DNA of 64,000 nucleotides from Theropithecus gelada (Eukaryota > Chordata > Mammalia > Primates > Cercopithecidae): assembly GCF_003255815.1 (NCBI RefSeq), contig NC_037670.1, positions 62,078,031 to 62,142,030 on the forward strand, read 5' to 3'. This document shows, piece after piece, positions 45,301-58,330 of the stretch. A program made the translations under genes and the position numbers. Each line of letters begins with the position of its first letter. Positions within the stretch are counted from its first letter, which is position 1. The notes below the pieces were generated by a model. That model was not told the origin of the DNA. It saw only the letters and a list, made by a program, of their open reading frames with translations, and searched no databases.

Positions 45301-48109
45301 CGAGGTATATATACCACATACAAACACCACTAGTTAGATCTTCCTGCTGCTCCCTTTTTCCTACAGAAAATCGTTCTTCTGCACCACTCTGCAGTGCTCA
45401 CTGTTCCAGCCTCAGCCCCGCCCTCTTGCGTGGGCCTCACAGGGCTGGGCAGAGGAACCTGGGATCGGGGCTCCCCCTGCACTCGATGCAGACCTCTGCC
45501 CATCAGGTGTGCTGACAGAGCCTGAAACAAGCTGGCTCATCTGCCTGGCCTTCTTAGCAAGTCGTACAGGCACTCGTGACATAGGTAGAAGCAGATTCAT
45601 AGAAGTTCCTGCTTCCCCCAGAGCTGGGCATGAGTCCCAATGGGGCCACTTGGTCTTCCTGTTGCATCCTTGTCCTGCCCCTGGGCCAGACTTCCTTCTC
45701 CTGTGACCACTGGACAGACCCTCACAGAGAAGCTTCCTGGGTGGTCTTATTCTCAGAATTGGGGATTTGCTGCTATCAAATACCTCCAGTCATGCGAATG
45801 CTAATACTTGTATGATCACCAATACTAATAGTAGAGCTCCCTCACACCCAGGCATGGGCTAATGGCAAAAATTAGACTCAGCTCTATCGCTGTTAACTCT
45901 CCCAATAACCCTGTGCAATAGGTACTATTACTACAGTTTGCATTCTGTAAATGAGGAAAGGGAGACTCAGAAAGGTCAGACAACATCCCGTAGGTTGCCC
46001 CAGCCAGTGCGTGGGGAGCTGCAAGTATCTGCCTCCGACACCTGGGTCTTTACTGCTGAAACACGGCTCCCTGATGCCACCTGTGGCATTCACCAGATGG
46101 GTATGAACCAACCATCAGTTCTCACAGGAGGAACTGTAGAGGTTTTAAGACTGAAACGTGTTTTCTATTGCGCTTGTCTCTTTCCATTAAGAAAGCAAAA
46201 AATCAGTTTTCTACCTAATCTCAAAGTAAAAATCACTAAGATACTGTTCAAAGGGAATGGCCCAGATAGACATCTTTAGCCCCAACACAAAACTTACCAG
46301 AAAAGTGTAAGGGAGAATTTACTTAATCATTCAGGAGTTGCCATCTACATTGCAGGGCCAGGAAAAGTGAAATAAGGCACAGTGACTGGGCCCTAATTTC
46401 ACTGCCTGACCCAGCCTGGTGAGTGAGAAAGGCCCGAGGGGGTTAGACTGACCTTGGTCTGTCCTGTAGCTCCATCAGTCTCACTCACAATAGGGGCCTA
46501 GACCAGTCCCTCAAGCCACTGAAACCAGCTTCCCGACCTACATGAGTCACCCCTCTCTCTCTCTCTGGGTGCTCATTCAGTCTAGCTTTGCAGCACACAA
46601 GGGAAACTGAGGAAAAGACTCATGAAGTCTTCATAGCACTTTCAGCCAAGCTCTTTCCCACATCTGTGCCATCGATTAGGGGACTGGAGGGCAATAATGT
46701 AGGTTTATTCCCGATTTTTAAAAGATCATCAAGTTCAATACTCAATTCTTTCCTCTGCCCTTAAAGGAGCTGGGGTGTCCCCCTTGTTTATTGGCCTCCA
46801 AAGCACTCCAAGTGTCTTAGGAGCATGCATGGCAGGACAGAGACGTACGCATGGAGCACTTCTCTCCCTCCGCAGTGGAGCCCTCCACAGGTTGACAGTG
46901 ACCCGTGGCCATTGGTTGGCCGTGGCTGTTCTGCCATTTACTAATCTGCCTAAACTCGCTCTTGTACTTTTCTTTTAAAGTTTTCCCTCGTGCCCTGCAC
47001 CATTCTTCTCCACTGATGCAATAATTTACTGGAACGTCATGAACTAAGTGTTCCAAAAGAATTACCCAAGTGTCTGTCTGCTTTGGAAAACATGTTATTT
47101 ATGTTATCTGTGTAAGGCAAGTGACAAAACTCTCCCACACTCTGGGAGTCCAGACTGCCCCAGGTGGTGTGGAGGGACAGAATCCAGCCAAGAAGTGCCT
47201 GGCAAAGAAAGGTGGAGAAGGACAAACCCCTGTCCATGTTACTAGCACAGGAGCCTGGGAAAAGGGAATCAGTGCAAACTATGGTCATCTCAAAGTTTTC
47301 CTTCAGGCCCAAGGATGTAATCTCAAACTACTCTCCACTGCGAAAGTTTCGTTCTCACATGTGCCTTGAATTTCCCAGTGCTTTGTGGAGCACAAAGTAG
47401 CATGGAGAAATGTCTTTATCTGTGCAACATGGAGGCCTGTGGCAAGCTTAAAATGTCATTGTCCTCTTTTTCGTAGAGTCTCATAGACCATAGAGTCTCT
47501 TTTTCAAAGACGAATTCAACCACCAGTCTGCCTTCCAGTTTGCAAAATTATTTTTTTTCACATGTTGCCAAGAAAGGCTTTATTGCCAAGTAAACTTGGT
47601 GGTAATTAAAATGTGATGGCACCTGTCACAGAGAAGTCCTCAAACCCTTCTCATAGAACCGTGCATGGACCAGCCCTGCTCCCCCTGGGCAGGTACCTGC
47701 TTCCACATCTACACTGCCAATGCCAGCATCCACAGCCAACTCTCGGTTTCAAAAATCAGCTTTCTAAGGTGCATGTGACTTCTCATTGCTTAACAGAGCA
47801 CTTTTTAAATAGTGAAAGTTTGTAGTGAGCTTGTGGGATTATCAAAATACAAACAACAGGAAACAGTGAAGGGGATGGTGAGGGCTTTATTCAGCTGGCA
47901 TCTTCTCAGGCGGGTTTGGCTGCATCTACCTGGGGAGTCCTTGACAGGCCTGGATTAAGTAGCAAGTAAAAGAGGTAAATGAACAATGCTGGCATCAGTT
48001 CCTGTCACACAAAAGGCTCAAACAGGTAGCAATGCCCAAGGCATTCCAGCTTGACCCTGAGTAAGAGAGTTTCTGCCTACACTGAAAGCAAGTTTGTAAA
48101 AAGACTTCC
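45301..48109. other. Longest repeat-poor stretch in the window
   Basis: Only a MIR (45885-46045) is recognised in 2.8 kb. Frames up to 113 residues (45938-46279) have no domain; the latter overlaps the MIR. No CpG island and no convincing splice-site pair with coding bias. Confidence 0.5.
45885..46045 (-). mobile_element. MIR SINE
   Basis: 'ataaccctgtgcaataggta', 'ctgtaaatgaggaaagggag' and 'tgccccagccagtgcgtggg' match antisense MIR. Confidence 0.75.
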
Positions 48110-48300
48110 CATGCATTACTTCTTTAGTCCTCAGTGCCTCCACAAGCTAAGTGGTAGTCAATGTCCTCACTTAACAGATAATGAAATACAGAGCACACAA
48201 ATACTGCCCACAACCTCATGTTGAGTAAAAGGCAAAGCTGGAAGCAAACCCAGGTCTACCCAGCCCCAAAGCCTGTGGTTTTAATTGTGAAGGACACTAT
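48110..48300 (-). mobile_element. MIR SINE
   Basis: 'cttaacagataatgaaatac', 'aaaggcaaagctggaagcaa' and 'acccaggtctacccagcccc' match antisense MIR over most of its length. Confidence 0.75.
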
Positions 48301-49304
48301 TTAGACGTTACAGAGCCTTTCACTTGCCAAAAAAGGACTGTTTGTCATTAGACACAATTTCTAACTCGGGAAAATTGTTTGCTATGGTAGAAATTCTAAA
48401 CATTCACATCCAGGAATAATTTCATAGTAAAGGGCAGGGTTTCATGCCAATTCTCTTTTTAGTAGATTTTTCTAGGAAAATTAGACAGGGGAGTCTTTGA
48501 GGACGATGTTCTCCCTTGCTTTCTTTATTTCTGTCTGCCCTCACCAGGGGGAACTTGGCAAATTGTCAGAAGCTGTAGAAAAGTCAGAAAATGTTTTCAG
48601 AACTCATGTCTCTTGTCAGCACAGGCATTCCTGTGACCACATTTTTCAATTAAGGATGTCTAATTAGTACTTTTCTGCATGCAAAATTATATTTATAATT
48701 TCTATCTGGTTTTAGTCATAGTTTGATTATGTGTATCTACAGTTATAACTCTAAGCAATTCCAAAAACTCACGTTGAAGTCTTTGTCAGATTATTCTTTT
48801 TATTTCACCAAAACTAATTCTACCAAGTTGAGCTGATTATCAGAATTTTCTATTGTGAAATTTGCCCAAGAGTTTCTAAATTTTTATTTCATATACATTT
48901 TGAGTTGGAAAGGTTTTCTGTCTCTTTTCCTCTCTCCTACGCACCTCTTCCTGTTTAATAAATTTGTCATTGTCCTCTTCTTGCCCCTTGATGGTCCCAG
49001 TCCAAGATCCCATATCATACTAATGGTCCAAGACTTCTGCTGGTATTGATAATGGAGAAATCTCTGATTCAGGAGCTAGATGACAAGTTTCTTGGTTATT
49101 CCCATGTGTGTGCTTTATGTGTGTGTTCTTCATTATTAATAGGCATACAGTTTCATGAGTCAGCTTTCTCAAACCTATCACATAAACCATCCTATTGTTA
49201 AATAACTATTTTAAATTGCCACTCTACTGTCCTAAAATATAATTCATCAGCAATGCAATTTACAAATAAATATAATTTTAAAAACATGTACATGCAGCTT
49301 TATT
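48301..49304. other. Single-copy, AT-rich DNA
   Basis: No repeat named in 1 kb; no gene or RNA recognised. Confidence 0.45.
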
Positions 49305-52300
49305 TCTGAGTTTTCTATTCTGTTCCATTGGCTTACATGTCTGTTTTTGTACTAATACCATGCTGTTTTGGTTATTACAGCCTTACAATATAGTTTGAAG
49401 TCAGGAAGTGCAATGTCCCACTCCTGGACTTTTTTTTAACATGAGACTTTATGTTATATATTATCTCTCATTACTCATAATTGGTCTAAGTTCTTTATTT
49501 CTTCTTGGTTCAGTCTTGGCAGGTTGTATGTAACCAGACATTTATCCATTTCCTCTAAGTTTTTAAATTGAATAGCAAATAATTGTTCGTAACAGTCTCT
49601 AATGATCCTTTATATTTCTGTGGTATCAGTTGTAATTGCTCTTTTTTCATTTCTAGTTTTATTTACTTGGGAATTTTCTTTTTTCTTGGTTATTCTAGCT
49701 AATTATTTGTTGATTTTATTTTTTCAAAAAAAAAAAACACAACTTTTTGTGTCGTTGATCTTTTGTTTTGCTTTTAGCCTCAATTTCATTTATTTCTTCT
49801 CTGATCTATATTATTTCTTTCCTTCTACTAATTTGGGGTTTAGTTTGTTCTTGCTTTTCTCTAGTTCCTTGAGATGTATCACTAGGTTGTTTATTTGAAA
49901 TCATTCTACTTTTGTTGATGTAGGAGTTTATTATTCTAATCTTCCCTCTTAAACTGCTTCTGTTGTATCTCCAAAGTTTTGGTAAATTATGTTTCTATTT
50001 TCATTTATAAGAATTTTTAAAAATTTCTTTCTTAATTTCTTCATTGACCTATTTGGTGTTCAGGAACATGTTGCTTAAATTCCATATATTTGTACATTTC
50101 CAAAGTACCTCTCATTGATTTCTAGTTTTAGTCCATTGTAGTCAGAAAAGATACTCAATATGATTTCAATTCTCTTAAATGTGTTGAGACTTCTTTTGTG
50201 GCCTACCATGAGGTCTATCCTAATGAAAGATAGACCACATTCTGCAGTTGTTGAATGAAATGTTCATAATTGTCTGTTCGGTCCATTTTGTCTACAGTGC
50301 AGTTTAAATCCAAGTTTCTTTGTTGACTTTCTGTCACCTGTCTGATGCTGAGACTGGGGTGTTCAAGTCTCCAACTCTTATTTTATTGGAGTGTATCTCT
50401 GCCTTTAGATCTAGTAATATTTGCTTTATATATCTGGGTGCACTGCTATTAGGTGCATATATATTTACAGTTGTAGCCTCTTGCTAAATGAATCTTGATC
50501 ATAGTGCAATGACCATCTTTGTCTTTTTTTTTACAGTTTTTAATTTAAAGTGTTTTATTTGATGTATGTATAGCTACTCCTGCTTGCTATTGGCTTCTGT
50601 TTGCATGAAATATCCTTTTGCATCTCTTCACTTTTAGTCTATGTGTCTTTTCAGGTGATGTTTCTTTTAGGCAGCATATAGTTGGGTAATTTTTAAAAAT
50701 CCATTCCTCTAGTCTGTATCTTCTAAGTAAGGAATTTATCCATTTATATTCAAGGTTATTATTGATAGGTGAGGACCTAATACTGTCATTTTGTTAATTA
50801 TTTTCTGCTTGTTTTGTATATCCTTTGTTTCTTTCTCATTCTCTTAATGTTTATCATTGTGGTTTGGTGGTTTTACAGGAGTAATATGGCTTCACGGTAG
50901 TAATATGTGGCTTGATTCTTTTTCTCTTTGTGTATCTGCTCTACCAGTGAGTTTTATACTTCTGCATGTTTTCATGATAATGATTATCATCTTTTTGCTT
51001 CTAGTTGTAGGATTCTCTTGAGAATTTCTTGTAAGTCCTGTTTAGTGCTGATGAATTCCTTCAGTTTTTGTCTGTGAAAAACTATTTATTCCTCATTTCT
51101 GAAGCATAGCTTTGCCAAGTATAGCAATATCCTTGGCTAACAATTTTTTTTCTTTCATCACTTTGACTATATTATCTCATTTTCTCCTGGCTTGTAAGGT
51201 TTCTGCAAAGAACTCTTCTGTTAGTCTAATAATTATTTCCTTCTATATGACTTGACACTTTTCGCTTGCTATTTTTAGAATTCTCTTGTTGTCTTTGACT
51301 TGACAATTTGACCATAATATGCCCCAGGAAGGACATTTTTGGGTTGATCTACTTGAGGGTTTTTCCTTTTACTGGATCTAGACCACATCTCTCCTAGCTA
51401 CTACTTTATTAAATAGGTTTTCTATGTCTTTATTCTTATTTTATCTTTCTGAAACTCCCATATCATATTTTGGTTTTTTCAATGTTTATTTAATGGTCTC
51501 TTATAAGTCTTGTAGGCTTTCTTCACTGTTTTGCTTTTTTACCTAAGTACTTTCAAACTACCTATCTTCAAGTTCAGAGATTACGTCTTCTGTTTGATCA
51601 AGTATGCTATTGGAGTGCTCTTTTGTATTTTTTTTATTTCATTAATTGAATTCTTCAGTTGCAAGATTTCTGTTTGGTGCTTTTCTATGATTTCTATTTG
51701 TTTGTTGAATTTCTCATTCATATCATAAATTGTTTTCCTGATTTCATTATCTATCTGTATTGTTTTGCATCTTGTTGAGTTTCCTTAAGATAAGTATTTT
51801 GAATTTCTTTTCTGGAAATGCACTGATTTCCTTTTAATTGGAATTTGCTACTGGAGAGTTATTATTCCTTTGGTGATGTCATATTTCCTTGCCTTTTCAA
51901 GTTTCTACATCCCTTCATTGATGTCCATGCACCTGGTGAAATAACTGAAATTCTAAAATTTCTAGAGTGGCTTTCATAGAGAAACACTTTCACCTGCAAT
52001 TAGGTCTTAGTGTGCCAACTGGGAAGGTTGTGGTGACTCTGTTTTCAAGTAGGTGCAGTGGTATAGTATTTGTGCAGCTTTGTTGACTATGCTCAAGGTC
52101 AACAATAACTGTGGGTGCCTCAGTGGCCTAGCCTGTAGAGGTTTGTGGTAGCAGTGGTGGTAGCATAGGTTGGTAAGGTTCTTAATGTCAGGGCTTTGGT
52201 GGTCCTCCTATTCTTATTTTTCCCACAGTGGGGACTTAGCCAAGGAGATCCATCTTTGTATCAAATCTGACTTGTCCTACAAGCAGCTGTAGTGACTCTG

Positions 52301-52862
52301 AGTTCCAGGTGCAGGTGCGTGAAGTGATTGTGGCATCAGCATCCTATGCTCTGGGTTTTGTGAATCTATTGTGGCACCTGAGTCTTGGAGTGCAGGTTTA
52401 CTCTCTATGGCAAAGTTGGATGTGGGTTGCCTAGAAGATCACAGGATCTGTGACGTGGAGGCACCCCCTAACAGCTCAGGACCAGGAAGCTCAGTTGGAT
52501 TAGCTTGGACTCTGACCCTGGGGGCAGGACAGAGCACTGACATGGCTCTGGGGAGGAAGAGGTGCTCTGGAGATTTAGGCCCAGAGAGCAGAAGATGGTT
52601 GCAATTTAGGAACCTGAGCCCATAGAAGTCAGTGGCAACTTAGGTCACAGGAAATGAGGCTTCCTGGAGTGGCAATGGTAGAATCTGTGATAGTGAGACT
52701 TGGCAGTGACCCAGACTCTTTGAGGCAAGGTGCAGCAGTAGCAAGGACCCCAAAATGAGAGCACAGCTGTTGTCTGGGCCCTGCAGAGAAGTGACTAACA
52801 CAGTTATGACTACTCCCCAGGAAGCGGAGTGTCTCAGCAGCTCAGACTTTAGTGGGTGAGTC

Positions 52863-53490
52863 CAGCTCCAGGGAAGTAGGGTACTTGAGTATTTTGGCTA
52901 TAGGGCAAGGGTCTCAGCTGAGCCACTGCTCTGTTTCTCTGGGACATAGGGTACTCCATCAGCTCAGCGCTGGGACGTGTAGCTGCTTAGCTCGGCCAAG
53001 GGAACCAATTCCCTGTGGGGCAATGCAGTGTTTCAGCTGAAGCCTGTGGGGTATGACTGCTCTGGGCTGCCTAAGCCCATTTCCCTGGGTTGTGGTGCAC
53101 TGATTCGGCTTTGGTACTGTGGTGCATGACCACTTTGGGTGGCCAATACACCATTTCCTGGGAGGCAGAGCACTGCTTCAACCTAGGCTCCAGGTAGGCA
53201 TGCCTGCTTTGGGTCACCAAGCTATTTTCCCTGGAGGCAGGGTACCACTTCAGCTCAGGCACAGCGGGGTGTAGGCAGCCACAGCACTGTTTCCCCAGGA
53301 CACCAAGTATCACTTCAGCTCGAGTACAGGAGGGCAAGGTACAGCAGTGTCCGCTAGGAGTATGTGGGGATCACCAAATGGTACCCCTGGGAGGTTTCAG
53401 CTTGAGTCCCATGGGGCAGGACACAGCTGCAACTAGGGGAGGTTTTTGGAGCAGCTCCGGGAGGGCACTGTTTCCTTTGGAGGCAGTGCT
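52863..53490 (-). repeat. Tandem ~73-bp monomers in the L1 5' untranslated region
   Basis: Units start with 'cagct' or a variant at 52863, 52960, 53034, 53106, 53179, 53251, 53316 and 53398. The four from 52960 to 53250 are 74, 72, 73 and 72 bp; outer units vary (65-97). Shared core: a 'tgctctgggctgcc'-like part, then 'tttccctggg' and 'gcactgctt'. Confidence 0.8.
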
Positions 53491-53907
53491 CAGCTTTAGC
53501 TCCAGTGCCCAGGTGCAATGGGAGTGTGCACCTTCAGCTCCAGCCTGAGGGGTTAGGGTGCATTCATGACTGGGAGGGTGAGGTGGAGCAGCTCTACCAC
53601 TGCTTGGCCTCACAAGGAAGGGTGTAATCGCTGCTTGCAGCTCAGCTTGGGGATGTTGGGCCACCAACAGAGGTGCTTCAGTGGTACCTTGGCCTCAGGG
53701 ATGAAAAGGTGCCATGGTCACTCGCAGTTGGGGCAAGACGTCCTCCAGCAGCAGTTCCCATTGCCAAGATGGTGTAGTGCAGTAGCCACATGGGACACAG
53801 GAGATGGGCAGTGTTGGCTCCTTCTCTGGGAGGAACACAGCTGTGTGGACTCCCAGCAGCTCCCTCGGCTGAGCTTAGTGCCCGTAGTGGTGAGAACTGT
53901 AGATATC

Positions 53908-54300
53908 TGATATAGTTGGATGTTGTCCCTGCCCAAATCTCATGTGGAAATGTAAGCCCTGATGTTGGAGGTGGGGCCTGGGGCGAGGTGCTTGAGTCAT
54001 GAGGACAGATCCCTCACGGCTTGGTGCTGTCCTCATGGTAGTGAGTTCTCACAAGATCTGGTTGTTAAAAAGCATGGCACCTCCCCACCACCTCTCTTTT
54101 GCTCCTTCTTTCGCCAGGTGACATACAAGCTCCAGCTTCACTTTCAGCCATGAGTAAAAACTCCCTGAGGCCTTCCCAGAAGTTGAGCAGATGCTGGCAC
54201 CATGCTTGTGTAGCCTGCAGAACCATGAGCTAATTAAACCTCTTTTCTTGTAAATGACCCAGTGTCGGGTATTTCTTTATAGCAATGCAAGAACAAACTA
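53908..54300 (+). mobile_element. THE1-type (MaLR) solo LTR
   Basis: 'tgatatagttggatgttgtc', 'cacggcttggtgctgtcctc', 'aaactccctgaggccttccc' and 'tcgggtatttctttatagca' to 'gaacaaacta'. Possible 5-bp flanks 'atatc' and 'atata'. Inserted in the 5' region of the minus-strand L1. Confidence 0.93.
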
Positions 54301-54703
54301 ATATAACGTTCAGGGTGTTGACGGGGTTTGCGGGGATCCTCTTGCTTACCTTTCCCTGCAGGCAGAAGTTCCTTCTGGATCCCAGATGATCCCGGATGGG
54401 GCATGGGTGCCGAAGGCTGGGAGTGTCCTTCCATCCTCCATTCTGAGTTTCTATGCTCACCAGGGTTTCTGTTACTCCTTTGATGCACTCTGGTACTCTT
54501 CTTCAGTTATTTTCATCAAAAAGTAATTGTTCATTGTTCTGGTTGTTTTTGTGCATAAGACAAGCAGTAGGGCTTTTCAGTCTGCCATCTTGCTCTCATA
54601 ATCTGAATGTCTTAGTTCCACAACTTCTAGCCTGAGGGCAGCTCCTGTCTACAGGCCACAGAATGGCTAAAACTCCAGTAGAAAACTTTCATGCCAACTT
54701 TCC

Positions 54704-55016
54704 TTGTTTTTTTGTTCTGTTTTATTTCGTTTTGAGATGGAGTCTCACCCTGTTGCCCGGGTTGAAGTACAATGGTGTGATCTCGGCTCACTGCAACCTC
54801 CAACTCCTGGATTCAAGCTATTCTCCTGCCGCAGCCTCCAGAGTAGCTGGGCTTACAGGCATGCACCACCACACGCAGCTAATTTTTTTGTATCTTTAGT
54901 AGAGACAGGGTTTCAACATGTGGGCCAGGCTGGTCTTGCACTCCTGACCTCATGATCTGCCCTCCTTGGCCTCCCAAAGTGCTGGGATTACAGGTGAGAG
55001 CCACCATGCCCAGCCT
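54704..55016 (-). mobile_element. Alu SINE, full length
   Basis: 'gagatggagtctcaccctgt' to 'catgcccagcc'. Flanks 'tgccaactttcc' (54692-54703) and 'tgccagctttct' (55018-55029). Confidence 0.96.
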
Positions 55017-55017
55017 G

Positions 55018-56060
55018 TGCCAGCTTTCTAAGGAAGAACCAGAGGGTAAAATTCAGGACAACCAGGGCGTTTGGAAAGTGAGAGGGTATCTCAGAAAGGA
55101 GAGAGCCAGAGAAAGGGAGCCACAAACCCTGTTCTGGCCAAGTCTCTGACTGGCCCTTAAAGCACATGTTCAGGACAAACTTCAAGGAGTTCAGCCAGGT
55201 CTGAAAGAACAGACCTGAGATGTGAGTTCCTACCCAAGAGATAGTTTGCAGGTTGAATCTAACCAAGTTATTTACCTTCTAAACAAATTCAAGTCTTTGC
55301 AGGGATATAAGAAAATTCAGGGTCTTATACGTAATAAAATTCAATAGAACACTCACAACGTCCAGGCTACGATACAAAATTACTCAACATCTAAAGAATA
55401 AGAGAGAAAAGACAATCAGCAGAGAGCAGCTCAGGATGACCTAGATACTGGAATAAGTGGGCGAAGGTATTAGTTATTATAACTCTCCTCAATAACCTAA
55501 ATGAAAATATGATTGTAATTAATTAACTGATAGGACATCACAGCAGAGAAATAGAAATTAATTGTAAGAATAGAAATTCTAAAATGAAAAAATATATAAT
55601 ATTTGGAATAAAAGTAAACATGGGATAAACTTTATAGCAGAATAAGAAATTACCCAAAAAAGTCATGTAACTTTTAAATAGATTAATAGAAATTATTCAG
55701 TCTGAACATCAGAGAGGAAAAAAGATTGAAAAGAAAATGAAGACAGCCTTAGGGACTTCTGGGACAATATCAAAAGTTATAATATGCATATAATTGGAGT
55801 CTTGAAGAAAAGAAGTGAAAGGATGGGCAGAACAAAATGTTCAAGAAAAAGTTCAAAAAATATATGCCATTTCTGCACAAGAAGCACAAGAAAAGGAAAC
55901 AGTGGAGATAGGATGGACACAGATTAAAAATAATTGACAGGATAAGTAATAACAGAGCACATTTGTTTGTATGGATGGAGAAAAGGAGGAAATGACTTTA
56001 ATTATAGTGGTGAGAACCCATCAAGACAAACTACGGACTGTCAAAGTGAAAAAGAAAGGA
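55018..56060 (+). mobile_element. L1M 5' region and ORF1-side fragment
   Basis: 'aaaattcaggacaaccaggg', 'agggagccacaaaccctgtt', 'tagtttgcaggttgaatcta', 'gcagagaaatagaaattaat' and 'ggacttctgggacaatatca' follow the L1M 5' untranslated region into the start of ORF1. The short stretch 54607-54703 may be its beginning. No open frame. Confidence 0.75.
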
Positions 56061-56249
56061 GCACCACGATATTCTCGCGAATGGGCTGGGTCTTGTTAGG
56101 AGAAAGTGTCACAGTCACTCCCTAAGGGACGGCATGGCATGGCACAGGGAGAAGGGTGAGCACACATGCTCTTTTCCTTCCATAGCTGAAAGCAAATAGA
56201 CAACACATTTGTTTTTAAAAAATGAATAGATGGAGAGATACTTTTGCAG

Positions 56250-56575
56250 TTCTTGAAGAACTAAGCTGTCATGTTGTGAGTGAGTGAGGATATAGCCAAC
56301 CTCTACGAGTCAAGAGCAGCCCCTGGCTAACATTGAGCAAGAAAACAGGGACCTCAGTCCTACAACAGGAAGAAACCGAATTTGAATTTTTCCAAGGACT
56401 ATATGAGCTAGGAAGAGGACCACAGGCTCTGGAAAAGAATGAAGTCCAACCACTGCCTAGACTGCTGACTAATTAGATGGTGAGCAGAAGACTCAGCCAC
56501 ATGGTACCTGGACTCTTGACCCATGGAAAATAGGAGAAAATAAGTGTGTAGTTTTAAGCCACTTAACAAAAAAAG
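56250..56575 (+). mobile_element. Ancient LTR-like repeat (probably MaLR)
   Basis: 'cccctggctaacattgagca', 'gggacctcagtcctacaaca' and 'gtgtagttttaagccactta' follow an old LTR consensus in sense order. The left end is unclear. Confidence 0.65.
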
Positions 56576-57283
56576 ATTGACAATACTTTTTTGTTCCCAC
56601 ATAAGCTTCTCTTTTCCTAACAATCTTCTACAACATTGATGGAAATTTTATCTTATAAAAACTTTTCTGTATTATCATATTCTAAAATATCATGAATTTC
56701 TAGGTATAATAAATATAGTCTGTTGGGACATTCAGAACAGATCAATTTTGTAGATCTGAGGGTGGCAGAAGGTCTAGTATTACTTGCTCATCTGCTTAAA
56801 AACTAGAGGGGATTCCCCAATCATGACAACCAAAAATAGCCCCAATTTTCAAGAAGGCCCTGGCATGTGTTAACCTCTTTGAGAAGCAACAACAGTCCAG
56901 AATGTAGCAGAGGTCTTATAATTTTCTCCTTAATAAGAGAGGTCACTTCAGATCTCATCTCTGGTGGAGCAAGTCTAGCTCCCTGCAGGGATTCCCTGAA
57001 TTTCCAGCCACATCAGCCCACTCTCAGACCCAACGAGCTGTCCACTCTCCACCACAGCCCTGCTCAGCACTGCCATGCTTTGCAATTCTCTGTCTGGGGT
57101 TTTGTCTATTTTTCTGGTTCATGAAAATATTTATCTTGTTTTGAATTTGAATGTTTTAGTTTTCTCTTTTTACATTTCATCTATCATTACTAGAAATTTG
57201 CAACACAATGGATTGTGTCAAAGTGTATATTTTACTGAGCCATCTTGACCAGATGCTCCCGTGCCCCAAACCCCCCAAAAAAA
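56576..57283. other. Mostly unassigned DNA
   Basis: 56800-56860 ('catgacaaccaaaaatagcc') could be a MER20-like scrap. The rest shows no repeat or exon. Confidence 0.4.
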
Positions 57284-57500
57284 GGATCAGCAAACTATGG
57301 CCCTCACAGCAAATCTAGTAGATCGTCTGCTTTTGTAAATAAAGTTTTATTGGAATATAGCCACGCCCATGCATTTACTAATGATTATGGTAGTTCTTGA
57401 GCTACACTGGCAGAGTTCAGTAGTTGAAACATTGACTGTTTGTGGCCCACAAAGCCAGATATGTTTACTCTGGTTGTTCACAAAAAATTTTTGCTGCCCC
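57284..57500 (-). mobile_element. hAT-type MER element, reversed
   Basis: 'ggatcagcaaactatggccc', 'taaataaagttttattggaa' and 'tgtggcccacaaagccagat' are the reverse complement of the family seen at 21404-21618. Confidence 0.8.
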
Positions 57501-58330
57501 CGACCTAAAATTCCTTTCTTATACCTGATATTCACCATTTGTGGTTCTATCTGTGTCTCTCTCTTTTTCTTTCTCTCTCCCTCTGTTTCTCTTTCTCTCC
57601 TTTCTTCCTTCAATTTTATTATTAGACTTCTCAAGGATTTTTGTATTTTATTGATCTTTTCAAAGAACCTAATTATGGCTTTCTTGATCAAGTCTACCAT
57701 AATTTTACTGTTCCATTTCATTACATATGTACTTTTGGCTTTGTTTCATTTTGTTGTTCATTTTCATAGCTTCTTTAGTTAAACCATTAGCTAACTTGTC
57801 TTCATTCTTTTACAGTTTTGATTTCTGCCCTTTGGAGTGTATATTGAGCTTTTCTTTGTAACATCGTAAGTTTCTATAAATATCCCATATGTATACTCTT
57901 TCTCCTGTTGTATTATGCTCTAAAAATGCATGTAACATAAATATAAAATTTTTATTTTTTCCTGATTAGATAGTTCAGATTGTAGACATAAAATTTTTAA
58001 TTCTGTATTTTTACTTATTTTTGTCCAACAGCTTTTGAGTTACATAGATTTCAATGTCATTGTGTTGGGTGATTATTAAAGTTTTATATATTTGGAGGAA
58101 TATCACTTTCATCAATAAAAAATATACCCCTTTGATCCATATAATGTTTTTTGCCTAGATTCTACTTTTATGATCATATAACTTTAAGCTTCATTTTCTA
58201 AAACATTTGCTTTTATATCTTTGCCCATCCCCATTTTTAACCTTTCTGTGTAATTTAATTTTGGTATTTGTCTTATAAAGAACACATCAATAGGTTGTTT
58301 TCAAACCATGCTTGTGTCTCCCTTTGTTTT
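57501..58330 (-). mobile_element. Old LINE-1 ORF2 fragment
   Basis: 'attttattgatcttttcaaa' with 'gaacctaattatggctttct' and later 'tttgatccatataatgtttt' fit antisense L1M ORF2. A minus-strand frame (57347-57721) contains 'FFEKINKIQKSLRSLIIKL', like the L1 ORF2 'INKIDKPLA..' segment. Decayed. Confidence 0.7.

Larger units (their letters stand above)
49305..54606 (-). mobile_element. LINE-1 with complete 5' region but no 3' end
   Basis: Right to left: 5' end 'gagagcaagatggcagactg' at about 54600, a long repeated 5' untranslated region (about 51900-54600), ORF1 and ORF2. The left edge lies in ORF2 ('accatgctgttttggttatt'); there is an internal jump near 49432, and the L1 3' end is missing. A THE1 LTR lies at 53908-54300. 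All frames are broken. Confidence 0.85.
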
